Below, piece by piece: positions 8,480-18,944 of a stretch of DNA of 64,000 bases (position 1 is the stretch's first letter; each line of letters starts with the position of its first letter). Source of the DNA: CAIVVT01 sp963757265. GTDB lineage: Bacteria; Acidobacteriota; Terriglobia; Bryobacterales; Bryobacteraceae. The stretch is from the NCBI GenBank assembly GCA_963757265.1, contig CAVWRA010000011.1:186001-250000 (forward strand). Direction: 5' to 3'. The position numbers were made by a program, and so were the translations under genes. The notes below the pieces were generated by a model. The model was not told the DNA's origin and did no database searches. It saw only the letters and a list, made by a program, of their open reading frames with translations.

Positions 8480-9130
8480 TCAAAAATCGATCGAGGCGAG
8501 GATCTCGCTGGGCTGCTTGTCGAACGCGCGCGCGATCGCCAGCAGGCTTTCGAGGGAAGGCATGTTGGCGCCGCGCTCGATGGAACTGATCTGGCTGATG
8601 CTCAGGCGCGAGGCCTGGGCCAGGTCCTTGAGCGACCAATCGCGCTCGGCTCTCAGCAGGCGGATGCGATGGCCGAGCTTCTCCCTCAGCCGGTCCGGCA
8701 GCGCGCGGCCCAAGCTGAAAGTCTCGATCGCATGCGCCAGCGCCTGGCGGATCTGGGCCAGCGTAAAGGGCTTGGGGAGGTAGTCAAAGACTTTGAGCTT
8801 GAACGTCGCGCGCATGTCCTCGAGCGACGGGTAGCCGGTGACGACGATCACGCACAGGCCGGGGAAGCGCGCCAGAAGCTGCTCCAGGACGCTGTCGCCG
8901 CTCACGGCGCCCATTTTCATGTCCAGCAGGACGATGTCCGGGCGGCGTTCGGCGGCCGCTCGGAACAGTGCGTCGGGTTGGGCGAAGGTGCGGACGGTGT
9001 AGTGGCCCTCGTCGCGCAGGAAGTCCTCAACGTAACTGAGAAAATCCGGGTCGTCGTCGAGCACGGCGACGTCGATGAGTCCCCCGGGCGGCGGATCGGT
9101 CTCGGGGGCGGCGTCGGTGCGGTCGGTCAT
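8480..9130 (-). CDS. Response regulator with XRE-type HTH output domain
   Basis: The receiver domain (about 18-135) has the acidic pocket D25-D27, phospho-acceptor D70 (VLLDMKM), T98 and K120. A linker leads to a C-terminal XRE/HTH_3 DNA-binding domain (about 154-212; LRAERDWSLKDLAQASRLSISQISSIERG). Most response regulators use winged-helix, LuxR or Fis outputs, so the XRE output is uncommon. The gene follows the histidine kinase at 9246-10784 in the same direction, about 115 bp downstream, so the two form a cognate pair. Because that unit is divergent from the ACIII/caa3 operon, respiratory genes are the obvious candidate target (inference). Confidence 0.88.
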   Translation of the reverse strand: MTDRTDAAPETDPPPGGLIDVAVLDDDPDFLSYVEDFLRDEGHYTVRTFAQPDALFRAAAERRPDIVLLDMKMGAVSGDSVLEQLLARFPGLCVIVVTGYPSLEDMRATFKLKVFDYLPKPFTLAQIRQALAHAIETFSLGRALPDRLREKLGHRIRLLRAERDWSLKDLAQASRLSISQISSIERGANMPSLESLLAIARAFDKQPSEILASIDF

Positions 9131-9245
9131 CGTTGTTTACTCCTGCACTCGCTCAATGGTCTTTGCCATGCAGATGCGCGGATTGGACGGTGGATGCAAA
9201 CGCGTGAGCGCGGGGGCGTGGTTCGGCCGAGGCTTCCAAAATGCG

Positions 9246-10784
9246 TCATGGCTGCGGCTGTTCTGAAGAAGCGTCGGCCGGCAGCGTGACCACCAGGCAG
9301 GCTCCGCCGTCGGCGCGATTCGAGGCCGCGATGGAGCCGCCGTGCTGATCGACGATGCCTGCGGCGACCGCCAATCCCAGGCCCGTGCCGCGCGCGTCGA
9401 GGCGCGCCGTCACAAAAGCTTCGAAAATGTCAGGCAGGACCTCGGGCGGGATGCCCGGGCCGTTGTCCTCGACAGCAATGGCCTGAGCCGGCCGGCCGTC
9501 GATTGTCAACGCGCGGCTCGAGACACGGATCCAGCCGCCCGCCGCGACCGCATTCAGCGCGTTGCGCAGCAGGTTGACGAAAACCTGGATCAACTGGTCG
9601 GGGTTGCCGCAAACGCGCTGGCCCGCGAGAACACTGTTCTCGAAACATATGCCGGAAGATTTGTCGTCGATCGCCACGAGTTGCCAGGCCTCGTCCAGCA
9701 GCGACTTCAGTTCCACGGGCTCGAACACGCGGCGGCGCACGCGGGAAAAATCGAGCAGGCCGGCGCTGATGCGCCGCAGGCGCCCGGCGACGCGCAGCAT
9801 GCGCTCCAGACGGCTGCGGGTGCGGGCGTCGGGGTTCGTTTCGAGTAGCTGTTCGATCGAGCCGTGGAGCACGGCCAGGGGCGTGTTGATTTCGTGGGCC
9901 ACGCCCGCGCTCAGCAGGCCCAGGCTGACCAGGCGGTCCTGCGCCTCCAGGTGGCGTTTGGCCGCCTCGAGCAGTTCATTCTTGTTGCGCAGGTCGCGGG
10001 CCACCCGTTCGAGATCGTCCTCACGGGCCCGCAAGCTGGTCAGCGTCTGGTTGTGCGAGCGGATGATCTGGCCGATTTCGTCGCCCGGAATCAGCTCCGC
10101 GCCGACGATCTCGGCCGCGCGGTCGCCGGCCCGCGAGGCCGCGTCGGCCTCGAGCATCAGGCGCAGCGGCTGGTAGACGTAGCGCGGCAGGATCAGCAGC
10201 TCGAGCAGGAGGACGGCCAGGACGTAGACCACGATTAAAACAGATAAAACAGCCTTTTTAGCGGATAAAAGTAAATCCGAGTAAAAAGACAGAGGCAGGG
10301 TGATGCGATAAAAGCGTTCACTATCCGGAATTCTTTTGAAAACGTGCTCGCTCGTGGCTATTTGCCGCCATACTCCCTCGGGGTCTCGGATGAAGTAGGA
10401 ATAGGCCGCGGGCGGCAGTCCGAAATCGGCGCCGGAGCCGGTCTGGAGGTCGTAGGGCCGCAGCGACTGCTCGCCGTGCTCGGCGCTCAGATGGCGGAAG
10501 GTGTCCAGGATCAGGTCCACCTCGCGCGCTTGCGCGGCCCGCAGCTGGTGCTCCGCGAATGGCGCTAACGTGAAGTAAATAAATACAGTTAATACCAAGA
10601 AAAAGAGATTGTGCAGGACCATCAGCTTGGGCCGCACGCGCAGGTCCGCGAAGTGCCGGCCAAGCCCCGTGAGCGGGCGGTGAAAATCCGTGCGGCCGAC
10701 CAGCGAAAAGGGCGCATCGCGAGCCTCGCGCGGTGCATCACTACCTGATGTGGAATTGCGGCCGGACAAGAAATTTTCTCCCAT
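9246..10784 (-). CDS. Membrane sensor histidine kinase (cognate of the XRE-output regulator)
   Basis: 512 residues. Two membrane segments (about 55-73 and 176-199) flank a periplasmic sensing region of about 100 residues. A HAMP-like linker, a coiled coil (about 245-285) and the kinase core follow: the HisKA box HEINTPL with phospho-acceptor H297, then N-box NLLRNALNA (404-412), G1 DNGPGI (440-445) and G2 GTGLGLA (466-472). Gene order is kinase then regulator. Its start lies 119 bp from the actA start on the opposite strand, so both promoters share one small region. The sensed signal cannot be read from the sequence. Confidence 0.9.
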   Translation of the reverse strand: MGENFLSGRNSTSGSDAPREARDAPFSLVGRTDFHRPLTGLGRHFADLRVRPKLMVLHNLFFLVLTVFIYFTLAPFAEHQLRAAQAREVDLILDTFRHLSAEHGEQSLRPYDLQTGSGADFGLPPAAYSYFIRDPEGVWRQIATSEHVFKRIPDSERFYRITLPLSFYSDLLLSAKKAVLSVLIVVYVLAVLLLELLILPRYVYQPLRLMLEADAASRAGDRAAEIVGAELIPGDEIGQIIRSHNQTLTSLRAREDDLERVARDLRNKNELLEAAKRHLEAQDRLVSLGLLSAGVAHEINTPLAVLHGSIEQLLETNPDARTRSRLERMLRVAGRLRRISAGLLDFSRVRRRVFEPVELKSLLDEAWQLVAIDDKSSGICFENSVLAGQRVCGNPDQLIQVFVNLLRNALNAVAAGGWIRVSSRALTIDGRPAQAIAVEDNGPGIPPEVLPDIFEAFVTARLDARGTGLGLAVAAGIVDQHGGSIAASNRADGGACLVVTLPADASSEQPQP

Positions 10785-10812
10785 TGCGGAAATTGTACCG
10801 CTATGCTAGAAA
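10784..10812 (+). promoter_or_regulatory. Possible promoter of the act/cta respiratory operon
   Basis: The only gap between the divergent kinase and actA genes is 10785-10903. Within it, TTGCGG (10784-10789) and TAGAAA (10807-10812) are separated by 17 bp, a moderate sigma-70-like match on the plus strand about 90 bp before the actA ATG. The match is imperfect and unsupported by other evidence. Confidence 0.3.
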
Positions 10813-10903
10813 TTCTCTAAGGAATCTTTCCATCCCATGAAGATTATTCTGCGCAAGGCTTTCCCGGGTCCAGGCCCTGGCAGGTTTGGAAAGAATTGAA
10901 CGG

Positions 10904-11551
10904 ATGAGCGCCATCTTTCCGAAGGGTTTCGATACTACTGTACGCCTGGCCGGCGGCATCGCGATCGTGGCCGTGGGAGCGGTGGCCTCCGTGGTGCTGT
11001 ACCTGGCGCATCCGGAGCAGCTCCACACCGGCTACATGCCCGTCCAACCCGTTGCTTACAGCCATAAGCTGCACGCCGGCAACCTGGGGTTGGACTGCAC
11101 CTACTGCCACTATACCGTGGATAAATCCAGCTTCGCGGCCGTGCCCCCGACCGAGGTGTGCATGAACTGCCATGCGCGGGTGAAAGAAAAAAGCCCGCAG
11201 CTGCAGATGGTGCGCGAGAGCTATGCGACGGGCCAGCCGGTGCCGTGGGTGAAGGTGCACCGTCTTCCCGACTACGTCTATTTCAATCACCAGGCGCACG
11301 TGACGGCGGGCGTTTCCTGCGTCAGTTGCCACGGCCGCGTCGACCAGATGGTGGAGGTGCGGATGGCCCAGCCGCTCTCCATGGCCTGGTGTCTCGACTG
11401 CCACCGCAACCCGGCGCCGAACATCCGGCCTGTCGAGTACGTGACCAAGCTGGACTGGAAGCCCGAAGGCGACCCGGCCGAGCTGGGGTGGAAACTGATT
11501 CAGGCCCGGCACATCAAGCCGCCGACGAATTGCTCGGGGTGCCACCGCTAG
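10904..11551 (+). CDS. actA: ACIII subunit ActA, pentaheme c-type cytochrome
   Basis: Electron-transfer subunit of alternative complex III, which oxidises quinol and passes electrons toward cytochrome oxidase on the periplasmic side. The 215-residue product has one N-terminal membrane anchor (about 15-37) and exactly five CxxCH heme sites: CTYCH, CMNCH, CVSCH, CLDCH and CSGCH. The ATG at 10904 is preferred to an in-frame TTG at 10886 because GGAAAG sits about 10 bases upstream of the ATG. It is the first gene of a run on one strand extending to ctaF with no promoter-sized gap inside. Confidence 0.93.
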   Translation: MSAIFPKGFDTTVRLAGGIAIVAVGAVASVVLYLAHPEQLHTGYMPVQPVAYSHKLHAGNLGLDCTYCHYTVDKSSFAAVPPTEVCMNCHARVKEKSPQLQMVRESYATGQPVPWVKVHRLPDYVYFNHQAHVTAGVSCVSCHGRVDQMVEVRMAQPLSMAWCLDCHRNPAPNIRPVEYVTKLDWKPEGDPAELGWKLIQARHIKPPTNCSGCHR

Positions 11552-11577
11552 CCGGCAGGAGAACGGATCCGCACGTG

Positions 11578-14562
11578 ATGAAGCCTTTCGCTCAAATCAA
11601 TCCGGCCCGTCTGACGGGCAAGAAATATTGGCGCAGCCTGGACGAGGCCGCCGCGGCGCCGGAGTTCGAGGAGTGGGTGACGCGCGAATTTCCCAATGGC
11701 TACGCCACGGTGGACGGCACCAACCGGCGCACGCTGCTGAAGCTGATGGGCGCCAGCTTCGGCCTGGCCGGCCTGACCTCCTGCCGCCGTCCGGTCGAGC
11801 ACATCCTGCCGTTCTCGCGCGCGTCGGAGGGCTACATCCACGGCAAGCCGCTGCACTACGCCAGCGTGGCCACGCGCAATGGAACGGCGACGGGCGTGAT
11901 TGTGACGACCATCGACGGCCGTCCGATCAAGATCGAAGGCAACCCCAAGCACCCCTATTCGCTCGGCGCGACGGACGCGTTTTTGCAGGCTTCGGCGCTG
12001 AGCCTGTACGATCCCGAGCGCGCCAAGGAGGTCCAGCATCGGGGCGCGCGGAGCGATTGGGAAGAGTTCAGCGCGTGGGCCAAGGGCGAGTTCGACGTTG
12101 TCAAACAAGGCGACGGCTCGGGCCTGCGCATCGTCTCAGAGAAGAACGCGTCGCCGGCGCTCGAGTCCGTGCGCGCGGATCTCGTGAAGAAATTCCCCAA
12201 GGCGCAGTGGATCGAATATGAATCGGTGAACCTCGATGCGGTGCGCGAAGGCGCGGCGCTGGCCACGGGGCAGAGCGTCGAGCCGCACTTCCTGTTCGAT
12301 AAGGCCGACATCGTCTTTTCGCTGGATTGCGACTTCCTGGGTCTCGACTCGGCCAGCATTTTGCCGGTGAAGCAGTTCTCGAAGCGCCGGCGCGTCGAGC
12401 AGCCGGGCGACAAGATGAACCGGCTGTATGTGGCCGAAGCGAACTACTCGCTCACCGGCGCGATGGCCGATCACCGCTTGCGGGTGAAGGTTGGCGACGC
12501 GGGAGCTTTGGCGCTGGCGCTGGCCAAGGAACTGAACGTCTCCGGGAGTGAGCTGAAAGTAGTCGGCAATCCCGCGGACAAGGCTCAAAAGTTCATCGCG
12601 GAACTGGCCAAGGACCTGGCCGCGCACAAGGGCGCCTCACTGGTCGTCGCCGGTCCGCGGCAGCCCGCTGCCGTGCACGCGCTGGCCTTCGCCATCAACG
12701 CCGCGCTGGGCAACCTCGGCCGAACGATCGTGTTCACCAAGCTCTCGTCCGCGCCGGCGAGCTCGCTGGAACAGCTGAATCAGCTCGTGGCTGATCTGAA
12801 TGCCGGCCGCGTGAAGACGCTGGTCGTGCTCGGCGGCAACCCGGTCTACACGCTGCCCGCCGATCTCGATTTCGCCGCGGCCGTCAAGCAGGCGCCGGCG
12901 ACCGTCGCGCTGACTGAAGACGAGAACGAAACCTGGGTGGCGAGCGAGTGGCGTCTGCCGCAGGCGCACCTGCTCGAATGCTGGGGCGATGCGCGCGCGC
13001 TCGACGGCACGGTCTCGATTCAGCAGCCGATGATCGAACCGCTCTACGGCGGCAAGAGCGTGTTGGAAGTGGCCGCAATGCTCGCGGGCAGGGAACCAGC
13101 CAGGGGCTACGACCTGGTCAGCACCTACTGGACCGTGCAGTGGCCGGCCGCGGAGCGCGAGAAGAAGTGGAAAGCATCGCTGTTCGACGGCAGCGTGGCG
13201 GACACCAGGGCCGCGACGGTGAATGCGGCGGTCGATGCAAAGAAACTGATGGCGGTCGCTGCGGCGCGGATCCAGCCCGCGGCAACGGGCCTCGAAGTTG
13301 CGTTCTACCCGAGCCACGGCGTGTACGACGGGCGTTTCGCCAACAACGCCTGGCTGCACGAAGCGCCGAATCCGATCACGAAAGTCGTCTGGGACAACGT
13401 CGCGCTGGTCAGTCCACAGACGGCCGGCTCGCTGGGCTTGCACGACGGCGACATGGTCGCGCTTTCCGACCTCCAGCGGAGTGTCGAAGTGCCGGTGATG
13501 ATTCAGCCCGGCCATGCCGACGGTTCGATTTCGCTGTTCCTCGGTTATGGACGCGCGGCCTGCGGGCGCGTGGGCCAGGGCGTCGGGCATCGCGTCGAAG
13601 CTCTGCGCACGACGGAGCACTTCTTCTTCGCGCCTGCGGTTGATTTGAAGAAGACCGGCGAGACTTATCAGATCGTCACATCGCAGCAGCACGGTCGCAT
13701 GGAAGGCCGGCCGATCGTGCGCGAGGCCACCAGCGAGGAGTACCTGAAGGAACCCGGCGCCATCAAGGAGATGGCCGAGTCGCCCCATGGCGCCACCATG
13801 TTCCCCTTCTTCGACTATTCGAAGGGCTACCAGTGGGGCATGTCGATCGACTTGAACGCCTGCATCGGCTGCAACGCCTGCCTGGTGGCGTGCCAGTCGG
13901 AGAACAACATCGCGGTCGTCGGCAAGGACCAGGTGCGGCGCGGACGCGTGATGCACTGGATCCGGCTGGACCGTTACTACTCGGGCTCGGATGAAGATCC
14001 GCAGATCGTGACGCAGCCCATGGCGTGCCAGCAGTGCGAAAACGCGCCGTGCGAGACAGTGTGCCCCGTGGCGGCCACCTCGCACAGCCCCGAAGGCCTC
14101 AACGAGATGGTCTACAACCGCTGCGTCGGCACGCGGTACTGCCTCAACAACTGCCCCTACAAGGTGCGCCGCTTCAATTTCCTGGCCTGGAACAAGGACG
14201 TCCCGGAGGTCCGCAAGCTGGTCTTCAACCCCGATGTGACGGTCCGCATGCGCGGCGTGATGGAGAAGTGCACCTACTGCGTGCAGCGCATCGAACATGG
14301 CAAGATCGCCGCCAATGCCGATGGGCGGCGCCAGCTCCGGGACGGCGAAGTGATCAGCGCCTGCCAGCAGGTTTGCCCCGCCGACGCGATTGTCTTTGGC
14401 AATATCAACGATCCCCACAGCCGCGTGTCGAAGCTGAAGAAACAGGCCCGCGATTACGAACTGCTGGGCGAGCTGAACATTCGTCCGCGCACCACTTACC
14501 TCGCCCGCCTGCGCAATCCCAATCCGGCGCTGGAACCCGCCGCGGAGAAGGAGAACTCCTAG
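11578..14562 (+). CDS. actB: ACIII subunit ActB, molybdopterin-oxidoreductase-like plus Fe-S domain fusion
   Basis: A 994-residue fusion. The N-terminus carries a Tat-type RR motif (NRRTLLKL, RR at 50-51). The next ~700 residues resemble a molybdopterin oxidoreductase large subunit; in characterised ACIII this domain lacks the cofactor. The C-terminal part is a four-cluster ferredoxin domain: CIGCNACLVAC (first Cys at 762), CQQCENAPCETVC (from 817), CVGTRYCLNNCPY (from 849), then CTYC and CQQVCP. This relays electrons between quinol and the cytochrome subunits. The ATG at 11578 follows an AGGAGAA ribosome site, and the long upstream open frame overlapping actA is not used. Confidence 0.95.
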   Translation: MKPFAQINPARLTGKKYWRSLDEAAAAPEFEEWVTREFPNGYATVDGTNRRTLLKLMGASFGLAGLTSCRRPVEHILPFSRASEGYIHGKPLHYASVATRNGTATGVIVTTIDGRPIKIEGNPKHPYSLGATDAFLQASALSLYDPERAKEVQHRGARSDWEEFSAWAKGEFDVVKQGDGSGLRIVSEKNASPALESVRADLVKKFPKAQWIEYESVNLDAVREGAALATGQSVEPHFLFDKADIVFSLDCDFLGLDSASILPVKQFSKRRRVEQPGDKMNRLYVAEANYSLTGAMADHRLRVKVGDAGALALALAKELNVSGSELKVVGNPADKAQKFIAELAKDLAAHKGASLVVAGPRQPAAVHALAFAINAALGNLGRTIVFTKLSSAPASSLEQLNQLVADLNAGRVKTLVVLGGNPVYTLPADLDFAAAVKQAPATVALTEDENETWVASEWRLPQAHLLECWGDARALDGTVSIQQPMIEPLYGGKSVLEVAAMLAGREPARGYDLVSTYWTVQWPAAEREKKWKASLFDGSVADTRAATVNAAVDAKKLMAVAAARIQPAATGLEVAFYPSHGVYDGRFANNAWLHEAPNPITKVVWDNVALVSPQTAGSLGLHDGDMVALSDLQRSVEVPVMIQPGHADGSISLFLGYGRAACGRVGQGVGHRVEALRTTEHFFFAPAVDLKKTGETYQIVTSQQHGRMEGRPIVREATSEEYLKEPGAIKEMAESPHGATMFPFFDYSKGYQWGMSIDLNACIGCNACLVACQSENNIAVVGKDQVRRGRVMHWIRLDRYYSGSDEDPQIVTQPMACQQCENAPCETVCPVAATSHSPEGLNEMVYNRCVGTRYCLNNCPYKVRRFNFLAWNKDVPEVRKLVFNPDVTVRMRGVMEKCTYCVQRIEHGKIAANADGRRQLRDGEVISACQQVCPADAIVFGNINDPHSRVSKLKKQARDYELLGELNIRPRTTYLARLRNPNPALEPAAEKENS

Positions 14563-14565
14563 CTC

Positions 14566-15953
<1,388 letters not shown>

Positions 15954-15957
<4 letters not shown>

Positions 15958-16541
15958 GCTTGAGCTTCCTCGACAAGTTGCCTTTGCCGGCGTTCCTGAA
16001 GCCCGCCGCGGGGGCCCGGCACTATGGCGTCGTCGGCGACTTCGATTCTCCGGAGGATCTGCTGCGCGCCATTCGCACTCTGCGCACGGCCGGCTTCACG
16101 CGGCTCGAAGCCTACTCGCCATTTCCGGTTCACGGCATTGATGAGGCGCTCGGCGAGCCGCGCTCGCCGCTGGGCTGGACCGTCTTCGTCGCGGCGATGC
16201 TGGGCCTCGTTAGTGCCATCGCGTTGCAATGGTGGACCGGCGCCGTGGACTACAAGCTCGTCATAGCCGGCAAACCGTTTTTTGCCTTCGAGCCTTCGGT
16301 GCCCATCATGTTCGAGCTGACCGTGCTGTTCGGCGCCTTCGGAGCGGTGCTGGGAATGTTACATCTCAACCGGCTGCCTACTTACTACCACTCATTCTTC
16401 AACTACTCGAAGTCCGAAGGCGCCACCAACGACCGCTTTCTGCTGGCCGTCGAAGCGGCCGATCCGAAATTCAGGGGCGAGGAAATCAAGACGCTGCTCG
16501 ATTCGCTCGGCAGCCGCCACACGGAACTGGTCGAAGCTTGA
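15954..16541 (+). CDS. actD: ACIII subunit ActD (DUF3341 family)
   Basis: A 195-residue membrane subunit of ACIII with two hydrophobic segments (about 75-93 and 115-140) after a soluble N-terminal domain. Typical motifs are GVVGDFDSPEDLLRAIRTLR, EAYSPFPVHGIDEALG and LNRLPTYYHSFF. The ATG lies within the actC stop (ATGA) and is preceded by AAAGGAG. No cofactor motif is seen; the subunit is considered structural. Confidence 0.93.
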
Positions 16542-16558
16542 GGAGTCGTTCTCATCCC

Positions 16559-17182
16559 ATGGACTTGCGAATTGCCAACACGCGCACTGCAGCGGCCCTG
16601 GCCCTCCTGCTCCTCAGCCTGTTGAGCGCCGGCTGCGCCAATTTTCCCTCCCGCGAGCCGCCCTACAATCTCTTTCAGGATATGAAGCGGCAGGACAAAG
16701 TGAAGTACGAGACCACCAGCGCCTTCTTCGCCGACGGCCGCGGCAGCCGCCGCCCCGTGGCGCACACCGTCGCCCAGGAAACCTATATCCCGGATGTCGC
16801 CTACGCCACCGGCATCAATGCCGATGGCACCTACGTCGCGCGCAATCCGGAGACGATCGATGGCGCGCTGCTGGAGCGCGGGGAAGCGAAGTTCAACGTC
16901 TACTGCTCGCCCTGCCACGACCGCACGGGCTCGGGCCGCGGAATCGTTGCCGCCAAGAGCACCTGGATCCCCGGCAACCTGCACGACGCGCGCATCGTCG
17001 CTTTCGTCAACGGGGAGATCTTCCATGTCGCCACCAACGGGCGCCGCACCATGCCCAGCTACCGTTTTCAGATTCCCGAAAAGGACCGCTGGGCGATCGT
17101 GGCCTACGTGCGCGTGTTGCAGCGCGCCTGGCTGGGCAAGCTCGATGATGTCCCGGCCGACATTCAAGCGAGGTTGAGGTAA
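16559..17182 (+). CDS. actE: ACIII subunit ActE, monoheme c-type cytochrome lipoprotein
   Basis: A 207-residue lipoprotein cytochrome c. The N-terminal signal ends in the lipobox LSAGC (Cys about residue 25), and one heme site CSPCH lies in the second half with a later methionine ligand candidate (RRTMPSYRF). It is proposed to pass electrons out of ACIII to the caa3 oxidase cytochrome domain. It starts 17 bp after actD in the same operon. Confidence 0.92.
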   Translation: MDLRIANTRTAAALALLLLSLLSAGCANFPSREPPYNLFQDMKRQDKVKYETTSAFFADGRGSRRPVAHTVAQETYIPDVAYATGINADGTYVARNPETIDGALLERGEAKFNVYCSPCHDRTGSGRGIVAAKSTWIPGNLHDARIVAFVNGEIFHVATNGRRTMPSYRFQIPEKDRWAIVAYVRVLQRAWLGKLDDVPADIQARLR

Positions 17183-17186
17183 AGCC

Positions 17187-18413
17187 ATGGCACACTCCCT
17201 CAGGGACGTCCACGCCGGCGCTCCGCACCCTCAGGCCAATGACGTGTATATCATGCCCGTCGACGCCTGGGCGCGCGTCCGCAACTCGCTGCTCTTCGTC
17301 GCCATCGCCGGCTGGATCGGCGCGCTCATCGGCCTGGCGAGTGAACCGGAAAGCTTTTTCGCGTCGTACCTGGTGGCGTTTCTGTTCTGCATCAGCATCG
17401 CCATCGGGGCGGCCTTCTTCGTGATGGTGGAGCATTCGACGGGCTCCGCCTGGAGCGTAACCGTGCGCCGGCTGATGGAGGCGCTGATGCGTACCATGCC
17501 GCTGTTCCTGCTGCTGTTCGCGCCGCTCCTGTTCGGCCTCCATTACCTCTACTCCTGGTCGCTCTCCGGCGCCGCTCGGGATCCGCTGCTCCGGCTGAAG
17601 CTCGGCTACCTCAATCCGCAATGGTTTGCCATCCGCGGCATCCTGGTCATTGGCTTGTTCAGCCTGTGGGCGCTGATTCTCTACAACAAGTCGCGTCGCC
17701 AGGACAGCTCCGGCGCCTTGCAGCTGACGATGAGCGCCGGGCGCTGGAGCGGGCCGGGGATCCTCCTGCTATTTATCGGCGGCTCCGTGGGCGCCTTCGA
17801 CTGGATCATGTCTCTGGACGCGCGCTGGTACTCCACCATGTTCGGCGTGATCTTCCTCGCCGGCGGCGCCATGGGCTTCATGGCGCTCCTGATTATTCTC
17901 TGTCTGTGGCTTCGCGCCAACCTCTACCTGGTGAACGCAGTCAACACCGAGCACTACCACGATCTCGGCAAATGGCTGCTCACGCTGGTCGTGTTCTGGG
18001 CCTACGTTGCGTTTTCCCAGTACATGTTGATCTGGTACGGCAACATGCCCGAGGAGACGGCCTGGTTCCTTCGCCGTCTCGAGGGCTCGTGGCTCTACGT
18101 GGCATATCTGCTGATCTTCGGCCACTTCCTGGTCCCACTCTTCGCGCTGCTGCCGCGCGCCGTCAAGCGCAACCGCGGCTCGCTGGCCTTCTGGTCCGCC
18201 TGGCTGCTGCTGATGCACTACGTGGACGTCTATTGGCAGGTCATGCCGCGCTTCTATCCGCGCGGGTTTGGGATGCACTGGCTCAGCCCGGTGTGCCTGG
18301 TTGCCGTCGGCGCGACCATGGGCCTCGCCTTCTGGTCCAGCTTCCGCCAAACTCCGCTGGTTCCCGTCGGCGACCCGCGGCTGAAGCAGTCTCTGGCCTT
18401 TCATAACGCTTAG
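17187..18413 (+). CDS. actF: ACIII subunit ActF, second quinone-site membrane protein
   Basis: A 408-residue polytopic protein with about ten membrane segments, related to ActC but divergent. Recognisable stretches are ESFFASYLVAFLFC, FFVMVEHSTGSAW, GSVGAFDWIMSLD, WWYSTMFG-like (here RWYSTMFG) and FSQYMLIWYGNMPEETAWF, all typical of the ACIII second membrane subunit. It follows actE by 4 bp. Confidence 0.93.
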   Translation: MAHSLRDVHAGAPHPQANDVYIMPVDAWARVRNSLLFVAIAGWIGALIGLASEPESFFASYLVAFLFCISIAIGAAFFVMVEHSTGSAWSVTVRRLMEALMRTMPLFLLLFAPLLFGLHYLYSWSLSGAARDPLLRLKLGYLNPQWFAIRGILVIGLFSLWALILYNKSRRQDSSGALQLTMSAGRWSGPGILLLFIGGSVGAFDWIMSLDARWYSTMFGVIFLAGGAMGFMALLIILCLWLRANLYLVNAVNTEHYHDLGKWLLTLVVFWAYVAFSQYMLIWYGNMPEETAWFLRRLEGSWLYVAYLLIFGHFLVPLFALLPRAVKRNRGSLAFWSAWLLLMHYVDVYWQVMPRFYPRGFGMHWLSPVCLVAVGATMGLAFWSSFRQTPLVPVGDPRLKQSLAFHNA

Positions 18414-18431
18414 CGTCGTCAGGAGGAATCA

Positions 18432-18944
18432 ATGGCGGACATCGAACAGAATCACGGTCAGGACGTCCGGTTCGCGCCCCGAGTGGATTTCGACCGCCGG
18501 GACCCCAAGCCCGGCCTGATTGCCTTGATTTCGATCACCACAGTCATCTTCCTGGCTGCTCTATGCGGCGGGGTTTTTTGGCTCTATACCGTCTATCTCG
18601 AACAGGTTGAGTTCACCCAGTACACCGGTGTCGCCAGTAAGGAACTAATTGCCATTCACGAACGTGAAGAGGAGCAACTTCACAAGTACGGCTACATCAA
18701 TAGAGAGAGAGGGATCGTTCGCCTGCCCGTGGAACGTGCCATGGAAGTTGTCGAGATGGAAGCGCGGCAGGGCAAATATGGCTGGAATACCAAGACCTAT
18801 CTGGCCCAGCCCGAACTGCCCGGCGGCGCCGCCGGCATGAGCTGGAAGCCGGATGGAACCGGCGTCGCGGCCGTAGTGGCCGCGCCCGTGGTTGGAGCGA
18901 AAGGATCGACGGCTGCTCACGATGCGTCTGCTGCGAAAAAGTAG
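18432..18944 (+). CDS. Single-pass membrane protein linked to the ACIII/oxidase operon
   Basis: 170 residues: a short cytoplasmic N-terminus, one membrane segment (about 28-53), and an extracytoplasmic part with the striking stretch EEEQLHKYGYINRERGIVRL, followed by VERAMEVV. The tail is Ala/Gly-rich. A good AGGAGG site precedes the ATG, and its 3' end overlaps sco by 23 bp, so it belongs to the operon. From memory, similar small proteins with a YG-x-I-(D/N)-R...G.VR(I/L)P(I/V)xxAM pattern accompany ACIII-oxidase clusters. Whether it is a structural subunit (an ActG equivalent) or an assembly factor is not known. Confidence 0.75.
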   Translation: MADIEQNHGQDVRFAPRVDFDRRDPKPGLIALISITTVIFLAALCGGVFWLYTVYLEQVEFTQYTGVASKELIAIHEREEEQLHKYGYINRERGIVRLPVERAMEVVEMEARQGKYGWNTKTYLAQPELPGGAAGMSWKPDGTGVAAVVAAPVVGAKGSTAAHDASAAKK

